From the NCBI RefSeq assembly GCF_033242365.1, contig NZ_BTHK01000014.1, forward strand, positions 1 to 64,000: 64,000 nt of DNA. The letters are read 5' to 3'. Numbering within the stretch: position 1 is the stretch's first letter; each line of letters starts with the position of its first letter. The position numbers were made by a program, and so were the translations under genes. Shown in pieces: positions 1 through 7,615 of this stretch. This DNA comes from Lachnoanaerobaculum sanguinis. Its GTDB lineage: Bacteria > Bacillota > Clostridia > Lachnospirales > Lachnospiraceae. The notes under the pieces are model-generated. The model saw nothing but the letters and a program-made list of their open reading frames with translations, did no database searches and was not told the DNA's origin.

Positions 1-237
<237 letters not shown>

Positions 238-444
238 AAGTTTAATCTAGCCTTCTCGCTAGCTTGCATCTGTTTTCACAGATTTACTGTTTTTTAAAGG
301 TTTTAAATTCTGTTCGAATCTAAACGTTGTTATTCTGAAACTTCATTGATTATTGAAATAATCAAGAATTTTTTCAGGGTTGTGTGTACTGTTTAATCTT
401 AAATTATCAAGGTTCATTTGCTTGCCGTTTGAAACAGCTTAGCT

Positions 445-473
445 ATTATATCAAGCTTATTTTATCTTGTCAA
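445..473 (-). promoter_or_regulatory. rRNA promoter P1 (proximal)
   Basis: On the minus strand TTGACA (468-473) is separated by exactly 17 bases from TATAAT (445-450), a perfect sigma-70/SigA consensus promoter. It lies about 200 bases before the 16S 5' end, leaving a leader of the length usual for rRNA operons. The rest of 238-592 holds a second promoter and AT-rich leader, with no gene that I can see. Confidence 0.88.
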
Positions 474-534
474 CAACTTTTTAAGTTATTTTTGAGATTG
501 TTTTAAGCTTTTGCTCTTTTGGAGCAACTTTGAT

Positions 535-563
535 ATATTATCATGTTAATATTATCTTGTCAA
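535..563 (-). promoter_or_regulatory. rRNA promoter P2 (distal)
   Basis: On the minus strand TTGACA (558-563) is followed by a 17-base spacer and TAATAT (535-540). It lies between the tRNA-Ser gene and P1, giving a tandem promoter pair typical of rRNA operons. The -35 and the four bases after it (TTGACAAGAT) are identical to P1 and to the tRNA promoter. Confidence 0.7.
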
Positions 564-592
564 GAATATTTTTTAACTTCTTTGACAAGAAG

Positions 593-680
593 CGGAGAAG
601 GAGGGATTTGAACCCTCGCGCCGGTTGCCCGACCTACACCCTTAGCAGGGGCGCCTCTTCGGCCTCTTGAGTACTTCTCC
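593..680 (-). tRNA. tRNA-Ser (anticodon GCU)
   Basis: The minus strand folds as a long-variable-arm (class II) tRNA. The acceptor stem is GGAGAAG (674-680) with CTTCTCC (594-600). The anticodon loop reads CTGCTAA, giving anticodon GCU (codons AGU/AGC). A long variable arm and the T-loop GGTTCAAATCC follow. Length is 88 bases with discriminator G at 593. CCA is not encoded. It lies upstream of the rRNA promoters and may be transcribed into the rRNA operon, because no strong terminator is visible between them. Confidence 0.95.
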
Positions 681-705
681 TCATTTGCTTTCGCAATGCC
701 TAGAC

Positions 706-735
706 ATTATACAAGAATAACTCTAATCTTGTCAA
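706..735 (-). promoter_or_regulatory. tRNA-Ser promoter
   Basis: On the minus strand TTGACA (730-735) is followed by an 18-base spacer and TATAAT (706-711), about 25 bases before the tRNA 5' end. The sequence TTGACAAGAT matches the two rRNA promoters downstream. Confidence 0.82.
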
Positions 736-779
736 TAACTTTTTTAAAGTTTTTTAAACATTTTTGACAAATCAAAAAA

Positions 780-1676
780 TCACATATTCTTAGCAAAATC
801 TATCCTGTGATTTATACTCTTGGCAAGTTCTGTCAAACTCTTTAAATTATCTGTTTTACATACGAATAATACATAACTGTCGCTATCAATATCAATACCC
901 GCTACACAATATCCGTCTTTCATCCATTTATTGTCCAACTCTTTACACCAAGAAGGAATATCCCCTTCATCATCAAGCATACCTTCATCCACAACAAGAT
1001 TATTCTCTTTTGTCAATTCTTCTATGCATGATAAGAATTCGTCTTTTTCCTCTTTCCAATCAAGCTCTATTGCGATCCCGCTCTCAAGCATCTCATCCGC
1101 TACGGCAATCCAAACAAAGGTATCTATAGCATCTCTGCTTGTAATACCCCTATCATCATACCTGTCCGCATTATCTTTAAAGTACTCTCTCGGATAGCAA
1201 AAACATCTGTCCATATTTTGCAAAAAGCCTTTATCATCCGATATTGTCTTTACAAGCTCTCTATAGACTTCAACATTATCTATTTTAACATCTGCACTGT
1301 CAAATACAACTCCCCAACCGGAATAATCAGGAACTATATCATCCTTCATCAGAAGTTGAATAATATCCATTACCTTATCTTTGCCAAACCCTTCCTTGCC
1401 ATAAATAATAATGTTATCACTGTCATTAACATCCGATGTGCTTACTTCAAAATGATAATTATCATCACCTTCATCCCTACATATCTGTACGAAATTCAAT
1501 CTCCTGCTATTTACATCCACCTTCTTTGCCGGTGTCAAGACAATAAAATATATCTTACCGTTTCTTATAGAATCTAACAGTTTTTCAACATCTTCTACTG
1601 TACATCCACCCTTTTCTACTCCGTCAATATCAAGTTTCCAATCAGACTTTCTCTTGTTAAAGATATTAAACAACAT
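780..1676 (-). CDS. hypothetical protein, possibly DUF6630-like C-terminus
   Basis: A 298-residue acidic protein with no signal peptide or membrane segment, so probably cytosolic. I do not recognise a defined function. The N-terminal half (about 1-120) is rich in beta-strand-like stretches. The C-terminal half (about 130-290) has a conserved-looking Trp-Cys pair and ends in a segment similar in style to DUF6630 proteins, which often sit with immunity or SMI1-type proteins; I hold that match weakly. The start is supported by GGAG eleven bases upstream. It follows the hydrogenase operon but is separated from it by a strong terminator, so it is probably its own unit. No clear terminator is visible before the tRNA promoter. 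Confidence 0.6.
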   Translation of the reverse strand: MLFNIFNKRKSDWKLDIDGVEKGGCTVEDVEKLLDSIRNGKIYFIVLTPAKKVDVNSRRLNFVQICRDEGDDNYHFEVSTSDVNDSDNIIIYGKEGFGKDKVMDIIQLLMKDDIVPDYSGWGVVFDSADVKIDNVEVYRELVKTISDDKGFLQNMDRCFCYPREYFKDNADRYDDRGITSRDAIDTFVWIAVADEMLESGIAIELDWKEEKDEFLSCIEELTKENNLVVDEGMLDDEGDIPSWCKELDNKWMKDGYCVAGIDIDSDSYVLFVCKTDNLKSLTELAKSINHRIDFAKNM

Positions 1677-1708
1677 ACTCTAATCTCCATCTTAATAATA
1701 TTGCATAC

Positions 1709-1745
1709 AAAAATTCTAAGGAAATGTAAAAACACTTCCTTAGAA
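1709..1745 (-). terminator. Rho-independent terminator of the hydrogenase operon
   Basis: A perfect 10-bp inverted repeat, TTCTAAGGAA (1714-1723) with TTCCTTAGAA (1736-1745), loop of 12. On the minus strand it is followed by TTTTTG. It lies about 70 bases after the hydrogenase stop codon. Confidence 0.8.
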
Positions 1746-1815
1746 AATAAATTTATTTAACGCACTCGTACCGATATGTAAATCACAAGTTCAAAACTAT
1801 TTTATTATAAAAACA

Positions 1816-3537
1816 TTACTCGTGTACATGTAAAAGCTCATGTGCCCTATGTGAAAGAGGTTTATGGAAATACTCGTCATACAGTGCAATAATATCTTTG
1901 TTCTCATGTGAGTATCTTATCTCGGAGTTCTCATCCAGGAAGTAAAGCTTCTTTCCTCTGTTAAATGCAAGCTCATAGCCATCCTTTACAGGTTGTCCAC
2001 CACCGCCTACGCAGCCTCCCGGACATGCCATTACTTCGACAAAGTCATACTTTGCTTCGCCGCGTTCAATCTTGTTAATCAATTTTCTGGTGTTACCGAG
2101 TCCGCTCACCACAGCAATATTAAGTTCTATATCATCTATCTTAAATTTAGCTTCCACCGTTCCGTCATTCTCTTGGAATGCCTTACTTCTTACAGGCTTA
2201 AATGCGTCCGCAGGCGGATTCTCCTTCTTTATAATGCTGTAAGCGGTTCTTAGTGCCGCCTCCATTACTCCTCCGGTAGCACCGAATATTACACCGGCTC
2301 CTGAATAGTCACCCATCGGTCTGTCGGCTACTACATCCTCAAGACTCTTCGGATCTATATGAGAAGCTCTTATCATACGGGTAAGCTCTCTTGTTGTAAG
2401 CGCAATATCCACATCATGACCTGCATATTCACCATGGAAGAGTTCCATTTCTCTTTCGCCTTTTTTAGCTACACAAGGCATTATAGAAACAGAAACCATA
2501 TTCTCAGGTTTTACACCTATTTTTTCAGCAAAATAAGACTTCATTACAGCACCGAACATCTGCTGTGGAGACTTTGCTGTTGAAAGTGACTTTGTCATTC
2601 TCGGATATTGTGATTTTACAAATCTTACCCAACCCGGACAACATGATGTAAACATAGGTCTGTCTCCGATAAGTCCGTTTGTATATCTGTGTACAAACTC
2701 ATTTGCCTCTTCCATAATTGTCAAGTCTGCTGAGAATGAGGTATCAAACACATAGTCTGCACCCATCTTCTTTAATGCATCAACAATCTTTCCTACAGTT
2801 GCATCCTTATCCTTAAGTCCGAAAACCTCACCCCATGCTGTTCTTACAGCAGGTGCAATCTGAACAACAACCGTCTTCTCAGGATCGGCAACAGCTTCCC
2901 AGAACTTTGAAGTATCATCTCTTTCACTCAATGCACCTACAGGACAATGTGTTATACACTGTCCGCAAAGTGAACAGTCGGCTTCTTCAATCTTTTTATA
3001 TCCGGTTACGTTTACCGTAGTTCTTGCTCCTGTACCGTGGAGATCCCAAACACTTAAAGTCTGCATCTTATCACAAACCTGTATACATCTCATGCACTTA
3101 ATACATTTGGATGAATCTCTTATAAGTGGGAAATTTTTATTCCACGGCTGTTTTTCAAGCTCAACAGCAAAAGGTATCTCAAGTATATTTAGGTCATTGG
3201 CAACTTTTTGAAGTGAACAGTTGCCGCTCTTAGCGCATATTACACATCTGTTGTCATGCTGTGAAAGTATCAGCTCTACAGTTTTTCTTCTGTCTCTGAT
3301 TACTTTTTTACTGTTTGTAAAGATCTCCATGCCCTCTTCACACACATTATTACATGATGTGATAAGTTTATCTTTACCCTTTAATTCAACGACACATACT
3401 CTACATGCCGCTATTTCATTCAAATCCTTCAAGAAACACAGTTTCGGAATATTTATATCTATTTTCGCCGCCGCTTCCATAATAGTAGTATTTTCTTTTA
3501 CGGAAACAGGTACATTATCAATAGTTAAGTTTACCAT
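1816..3537 (-). CDS. hydA: [FeFe] hydrogenase catalytic subunit, group A
   Basis: Cytosolic iron-only hydrogenase of 573 residues, interconverting protons plus electrons and H2. Domain order: [2Fe-2S] ferredoxin domain (Cys34, Cys45, Cys48, Cys62); the His-Cys3 [4Fe-4S] motif (His94, Cys98, Cys101, Cys107); two [4Fe-4S] motifs (CIKCMRC near 145 and CSLCGQC near 188); then the H-cluster domain. All three H-cluster signatures are intact: FTSCCPGW (about 296), MPCVAKKGE (about 353) and ACPGGCVGGGGQP near 500. The length matches the multi-cluster HndD-like form. It overlaps the preceding electron-input gene by 7 bases, so the two are translationally coupled. No HydB/HydC-type partner is visible, which favours the GltD-linked A2-type arrangement over the bifurcating A3 type. 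The subgroup is inferred; the hydrogenase call is firm. Confidence 0.96.
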   Translation of the reverse strand: MVNLTIDNVPVSVKENTTIMEAAAKIDINIPKLCFLKDLNEIAACRVCVVELKGKDKLITSCNNVCEEGMEIFTNSKKVIRDRRKTVELILSQHDNRCVICAKSGNCSLQKVANDLNILEIPFAVELEKQPWNKNFPLIRDSSKCIKCMRCIQVCDKMQTLSVWDLHGTGARTTVNVTGYKKIEEADCSLCGQCITHCPVGALSERDDTSKFWEAVADPEKTVVVQIAPAVRTAWGEVFGLKDKDATVGKIVDALKKMGADYVFDTSFSADLTIMEEANEFVHRYTNGLIGDRPMFTSCCPGWVRFVKSQYPRMTKSLSTAKSPQQMFGAVMKSYFAEKIGVKPENMVSVSIMPCVAKKGEREMELFHGEYAGHDVDIALTTRELTRMIRASHIDPKSLEDVVADRPMGDYSGAGVIFGATGGVMEAALRTAYSIIKKENPPADAFKPVRSKAFQENDGTVEAKFKIDDIELNIAVVSGLGNTRKLINKIERGEAKYDFVEVMACPGGCVGGGGQPVKDGYELAFNRGKKLYFLDENSEIRYSHENKDIIALYDEYFHKPLSHRAHELLHVHE

Positions 3538-5363
3538 ATACTCTCCCTACCTCCTTTGAAAATACCGAAGCCGAAGTGGTCGCATCTTAAACATCTGCCT
3601 GCCTCTTGCTTTGCTTCTTTTTCTGTCATGCAATTTTCAACGCCGTCAAAATCGAGAACTCTCTCACAAGCTTCTCTTTCTGTAAGCTCTACTCTGCCAC
3701 AAGGACTCTTATCCTCAAGACTTGCCTCAGGAATTTCCACATCTACACTTATCTGATGGTGATAACCTAAATACTCGTCAATATTTGCAGCTACTACCTT
3801 AGCCGCACCGATAGCCTTGATAACCGTAGCCGGTCCGCTGGCACAGTCTCCTCCGGCAAATACTCCCGGCATATCCTTAAATGCACCTGTAGAATCTGTA
3901 ATTATCTTTCCGTTAGATACAGGGATTCCCGCTTCCTCAAAATGCTTTGTCTCTATATTTTGACCGATTGCAACTACAAGTATATCGCAAGGAATATAAA
4001 CATCTTCCTCGCCTGTAGCCTTTACACTTGCTCTTCCGTCTTTAATAGAGCTGATCATCTGAGGTTTTACATATATACCCTTTATATTATTGTTCTCATC
4101 AACATCTATAGCGGATGGTGCCATCAAAGTTCTAAGCTCAATGCCCTCTGCAACCGCCGCCTCTATCTCAGCCGGTAAAGCTGTCATATCGGCAACTCTT
4201 CTTCTATATGCAATACTTACTTTCTTTGCACCCATTCTCTTTGCGGTTCTTACAGCATCCATGGATACATTTCCGCCACCGATTATACAAACATTTTTGC
4301 CTGTAAGATCTTTTATAATATTCTTTCCTACATCACGCAGGAATTCTACAGCAGATACCACACCGTTTGCATCTTCATGCTCAAGTCCAAGTTTCTTATC
4401 TGTACTTGCGCCTATAGTTATAAGCACCGCATCAAAAGCATTTCTCAAGTCGTCCATTGTAATATCTTCTCCAATCTTGAGACCATGCTTAACTTCTACA
4501 CCTGTCTTTAAAATAGCCTTGATATCCTCATCAAGTCTGTCCTTCGGTAATCTGTAATTCGGAATACCGTACCTTAACATACCTCCAAGCTCAGGCAGCA
4601 TCTCATATACAGTTGTCTGATGTCCCATAAGCTGTAGGAAATAAGCCGCACTAAGTCCACCCGGTCCACCACCGAGTATTGCAACTTTTTTACCTGTAGA
4701 CGGAGCACATTTTGGAGGATCGACTTCTCCCGCAAAATCTGCCGCAACTCTCTTTAAACCACGAATATTTATAGAGTCGTCCACCATGTTTCTTCTACAT
4801 CTTGCCTCACAAGGATGCTCGCAAATAAATCCGCAAGTAGTAGGGAAAGGATTATCTTTCCTTATCAATCTTACAGAGTCTGCATATCTGCCTTCCTTTA
4901 TAAGAGCAATATATCCCGGTATATCCACCTGTGCAGGACATAAATTTACACAAGGTACAGGCTGATTGTATGAGCATGTACATCTGCCATGTGCTATATG
5001 TTCGATATAGTCATCTCTATATCCTATAATACCTTTGTAAACCATATTTGCCGCTTCATAGCCTATGGCACAATCTGCCGATTCCATAATACTGAGGGCT
5101 GTCTTCTCCATTAACTTCAAAGAAGCCATACTACCCTTACCGTCAAGCACGTTTTCGATCAGCTTTTCAAGCTGTCCTAAACCGATTCTGCATGGAACAC
5201 ATTTACCACAAGTCTGAGCGTGAGCCAATTCCAAGAAAGCTCTTGACATATCAACCGGGCAAAGCCCAGGAGGAGATGCCTCGATTCTTCTTTCTAAATT
5301 TTTGTATAGCTCCTCCATAACAATTCTGGCTCTACTTGGGGAGACTATTTCTAATCTACTCAT
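3531..5363 (-). CDS. NuoF-C/GltD-like FAD-dependent oxidoreductase, hydrogenase partner
   Basis: A 610-residue fusion. The N-terminal 120 residues resemble the C-terminal iron-sulphur domain of NuoF/HydB (Cys52, Cys55, Cys58 and a lone Cys98, the usual N3-type ligand pattern). Residues about 125-600 are a GltD-type oxidoreductase with its own cysteine-rich Fe-S entry region (128-190), an FAD Rossmann motif GGGPGG at 231-236 and a second NAD(P)-type motif GGGNVSMD near 360. A short cysteine pair (RCLRCD) lies near the C-terminus. Predicted role: move electrons between NAD(P)H and the [FeFe] hydrogenase encoded next in the operon. No NuoF FMN/NADH domain is present, so the GltD part must supply nucleotide binding. 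Family comparison: HydDB group A2 hydrogenases are described as glutamate-synthase-linked. Cofactor preference cannot be read from the sequence. Confidence 0.85.
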   Translation of the reverse strand: MSRLEIVSPSRARIVMEELYKNLERRIEASPPGLCPVDMSRAFLELAHAQTCGKCVPCRIGLGQLEKLIENVLDGKGSMASLKLMEKTALSIMESADCAIGYEAANMVYKGIIGYRDDYIEHIAHGRCTCSYNQPVPCVNLCPAQVDIPGYIALIKEGRYADSVRLIRKDNPFPTTCGFICEHPCEARCRRNMVDDSINIRGLKRVAADFAGEVDPPKCAPSTGKKVAILGGGPGGLSAAYFLQLMGHQTTVYEMLPELGGMLRYGIPNYRLPKDRLDEDIKAILKTGVEVKHGLKIGEDITMDDLRNAFDAVLITIGASTDKKLGLEHEDANGVVSAVEFLRDVGKNIIKDLTGKNVCIIGGGNVSMDAVRTAKRMGAKKVSIAYRRRVADMTALPAEIEAAVAEGIELRTLMAPSAIDVDENNNIKGIYVKPQMISSIKDGRASVKATGEEDVYIPCDILVVAIGQNIETKHFEEAGIPVSNGKIITDSTGAFKDMPGVFAGGDCASGPATVIKAIGAAKVVAANIDEYLGYHHQISVDVEIPEASLEDKSPCGRVELTEREACERVLDFDGVENCMTEKEAKQEAGRCLRCDHFGFGIFKGGRESIW

Positions 5364-5408
5364 ACCTCTTACTCCTAGAATTATTTAACCGTTTTACCGG
5401 TAGATTAA

Positions 5409-5431
5409 TATATGTAAATGAATTACATATA
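5409..5431. promoter_or_regulatory. inverted repeat in the leader of the hydrogenase operon
   Basis: Perfect 9-bp inverted repeat TATATGTAA (5409-5417) and TTACATATA (5423-5431) with a 5-base gap, about 45 bases before the start codon at 5363. It could be an operator or an mRNA hairpin. No regulator can be named. Confidence 0.4.
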
Positions 5432-5509
5432 TAGATTTTAAATTGTCTATTTCATGAAATAATAAGAGCACATATCTTTACATTTATTTGATACGAACTT
5501 TATGCATTC

Positions 5510-5580
5510 ATTATATACTTTTTTTATAAATATTGTAATACTTTTCTGAAAAGTATTTTATTTAACAAATATGTTTGTTA
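5510..5580 (-). promoter_or_regulatory. candidate hydrogenase promoter with two upstream palindromes
   Basis: On the minus strand TATAAT (5510-5515) has a weak TTACAA 17 bases upstream (5533-5538). A perfect palindrome AATACTTTT-CTG-AAAAGTATT (5537-5557) abuts this -35, and an 18-bp palindrome TAACAAA-TATG-TTTGTTA (5563-5580) lies just upstream. The weak -35 with adjacent palindromes is the layout of an activated or redox-controlled promoter. The second palindrome has the length of a Rex site but its half-sites are reversed relative to TTGTTAA-N4-TTAACAA, so no regulator is assigned. Confidence 0.45.
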
Positions 5581-5611
5581 TTTAACTAGCGTTACATGCT
5601 AATAATCTCAC

Positions 5612-5658
5612 AAAAAAGACACTTCCTTGAGTGTCTCTAACTCATAGAAGTGTCTTTT
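5612..5658 (-). terminator. terminator of recA-recX overlapping the recX stop
   Basis: Inverted repeat AAAAGACACTTC (5614-5625) and GAAGTGTCTTTT (5647-5658); on the minus strand the stem is followed by TTTTTTG. The recX stop codon (5637-5639) lies in the loop, so translation would run into the 5' arm of the hairpin. Confidence 0.85.
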
Positions 5659-6239
5659 ATAACATCTTTTATTTTTTGATATTTGAATCCCTGTCTCATT
5701 ACAGAGGCAATTATCTTTTGTTTTTTATCAGGTTCCTCAGTTTCAAAATAATGTTTTTTATTAAGAAGCTTTTTTATCATAGGCTCTTCATCTACTGTAA
5801 ATGATTCCAGTGCATTATCAATAATTTCCTTATTTATGCCCTTTTCCAGCAGCTTGTATTTTAATTTCATTTTGCTGTACTTATCTTTATATGTATTGAT
5901 ATATCGCTCGGCATATCTGTCATCATCTATGTAGCCGAATTTTTTTGCCTTTTCTATAGCCTCTTTGATGGCCTCATCAGGGTAAAATGAGAGCTTCAGC
6001 TTTTTTACTATATCGTTTTCCGACTTAAAAGATTTCTCAAGTATATGCATCAGCCTTGCAAAAGCTCTCTTTTTTAAAACCGGATAGATGGTTGTATAAT
6101 ATTCCTCTTCATCTATCTCTTTTCCAACAGCAATATCCAGTCGTCTGATTTCGCCGTTATATAGGGCAAGACTTTCTCCATCCTGAAATATAACTTTGCT
6201 TTTTTTGGTATTCAGAGAAATAATTTCACTTACAATCAA
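5637..6239 (-). CDS. recX: RecA regulator RecX
   Basis: A 200-residue alpha-helical protein of the RecX family, which binds and modulates the RecA filament. The central helical-repeat signatures are visible: the ARLMHILEKSFKSENDI-type stretch near residue 60, the FGYIDDDRYAERYI core near residue 100 (the best conserved RecX segment), and further three-helix repeats to the C-terminus. The start codon overlaps the recA stop by 4 bases (ATGA), so the two genes are co-translated. The N-terminal 45 residues form a short beta-rich domain, common in Firmicute RecX. Confidence 0.92.
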   Translation of the reverse strand: MIVSEIISLNTKKSKVIFQDGESLALYNGEIRRLDIAVGKEIDEEEYYTTIYPVLKKRAFARLMHILEKSFKSENDIVKKLKLSFYPDEAIKEAIEKAKKFGYIDDDRYAERYINTYKDKYSKMKLKYKLLEKGINKEIIDNALESFTVDEEPMIKKLLNKKHYFETEEPDKKQKIIASVMRQGFKYQKIKDVIKDTSMS

Positions 6240-7402
6240 TCTTCTTCCTCAAGCTCTATGCCGCCGGCTTCATCCATATCATCCTCTATAGGTGAACCGT
6301 CAAACTCTTCGTCATCATCATCTACAGAGTCATACTCTAAAGTTTTTCCGTTCTTTTCAGCTTCAAGTACAAACTTTTCTCTGATTTGCTCTTCTATTTT
6401 CTCACAAATCTCAGGATTTTCCATGAGGAAAGTCTTTGCATTTTCTCTTCCCTGACCGATCTTGTTTCCTTCATAAGAGTACCATGCACCGCCTTTTTCC
6501 ACAACATCACTTGCAACCGCCAGATCAAGTATCTCTCCGGACTTTGATATACCCAGTCCGTACATTATATCAAACTCGGCCTCTTTGAAAGGAGGTGCCA
6601 CTTTGTTTTTAACAACCTTTATTCTGGTCTTGGTTCCTATGATTTCACCGCCCTGCTTAATCTGCTCAACTTTTCTTACATCAAGTCTTACAGATGCATA
6701 AAATTTTAAGGCTCTACCTCCGGTGGTGGTCTCCGGGCTTCCAAACATTACACCTATCTTATCTCTTAGCTGGTTGATAAAGATAACTATACAATTGCTC
6801 TTGCTTACTATACCTGTAAGCTTTCTGAGTCCCTGGCTCATAAGTCTTGCCTGCAAGCCCATATGGGAATCTCCCATATCTCCTTCTATCTCGCCCTTGG
6901 GTACAAGTGCCGCTACAGAGTCGACTATTATAATATCAATAGCACCGGATCTTACCATAGTCTCCGTAATCTCAAGCGCCTGCTCACCGTTATCAGGCTG
7001 TGATACATACAGCTCGTCTATATTTACACCTATCTTATCCGCATAAACAGGATCAAGCGCATGTTCCGCATCTATAAATGCCGCAATACCTCCAAGCTTC
7101 TGAGCTTCGGCTACCATATGAAGGGCTACGGTTGTCTTACCTGATGACTCCGGTCCATATACCTCTATAATTCTTCCCTTCGGAATGCCGCCTACACCTA
7201 ATGCTATATCAAGCCCCAGTGAACCTGTAGGAATGGTCTCTACAAACATATTTGTATTTCCGTCTCCCAGCTTCATCACCGAACCCTTACCGTATGCCTT
7301 CTCTATCTGTGTCAAGGCAGACTCAAGTGCCGCCTGTTTCTCACTTTTTTCCATTACTCTTTTAACCTGTTGTGCTGCTTTGGAACTTTTTTCCTTCTTC
7401 AT
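6236..7402 (-). CDS. recA: recombinase RecA
   Basis: Strand-exchange protein and SOS co-protease. The start is placed at the second ATG (7402): GGAGG lies five bases before it, while the upstream ATG at 7414 overlaps that ribosome-binding site. This gives 388 residues. The Walker A motif GPESSGKTT lies at about 83-91, the Walker B/loop region IIIVDSVAAL near 140, and the L2/DNA-binding region around INQLRDKIGVMFG. The C-terminus is a long acidic tail rich in Asp/Glu, typical of RecA autoregulation. It is transcribed with recX. A DinR/LexA-like box and a strong promoter lie upstream. Confidence 0.98.
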   Translation of the reverse strand: MKKEKSSKAAQQVKRVMEKSEKQAALESALTQIEKAYGKGSVMKLGDGNTNMFVETIPTGSLGLDIALGVGGIPKGRIIEVYGPESSGKTTVALHMVAEAQKLGGIAAFIDAEHALDPVYADKIGVNIDELYVSQPDNGEQALEITETMVRSGAIDIIIVDSVAALVPKGEIEGDMGDSHMGLQARLMSQGLRKLTGIVSKSNCIVIFINQLRDKIGVMFGSPETTTGGRALKFYASVRLDVRKVEQIKQGGEIIGTKTRIKVVKNKVAPPFKEAEFDIMYGLGISKSGEILDLAVASDVVEKGGAWYSYEGNKIGQGRENAKTFLMENPEICEKIEEQIREKFVLEAEKNGKTLEYDSVDDDDEEFDGSPIEDDMDEAGGIELEEED

Positions 7403-7414
7403 AACAACCTCCAT

Positions 7415-7428
7415 CGAATGTATGTTCT
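7415..7428. promoter_or_regulatory. LexA/DinR-like SOS box before recA
   Basis: CGAATGTATGTTCT matches the Gram-positive SOS box CGAAC-N4-GTTCG at 8 of 10 defined positions. It lies between the -10 element and the ribosome-binding site of recA, where a repressor would block transcription. Confidence 0.65.
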
Positions 7429-7434
7429 TGTTTT

Positions 7435-7463
7435 ATTGTATATGCTTCTCTTTTATTTGTCAA
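7435..7463 (-). promoter_or_regulatory. recA promoter
   Basis: On the minus strand TTGACA (7458-7463), a 17-base spacer and TACAAT (7435-7440): a near-consensus SigA promoter 33 bases before the start codon. Confidence 0.8.
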
Positions 7464-7570
7464 CAATGATATAAAGGGAATTAAAATTAAGACATTAAAA
7501 CTAAGAATATAAAATAATTACTGAAATTTTTGAAAAATATAATATCTGCCATGTAATATGATTGTAACAT

Positions 7571-7606
7571 AAAAAATGCAGGATTGCACTAATTTATGCA
7601 TCCTGC
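7571..7606 (-). terminator. terminator of the sugar transferase gene
   Basis: On the minus strand the stem GCAGGATGCA pairs with TGCA-A-TCCTGC and is followed by ATTTTTT. It begins about 10 bases after the stop codon at 7616. Confidence 0.85.
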
Positions 7607-7615
7607 TTTAATATA

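Noticed and set aside
5563..5580. Palindrome considered as a Rex operator before the hydrogenase operon.
   Set aside because: Span and composition fit, but the half-sites are inverted relative to the Rex consensus, so it is listed only as an unnamed palindrome.
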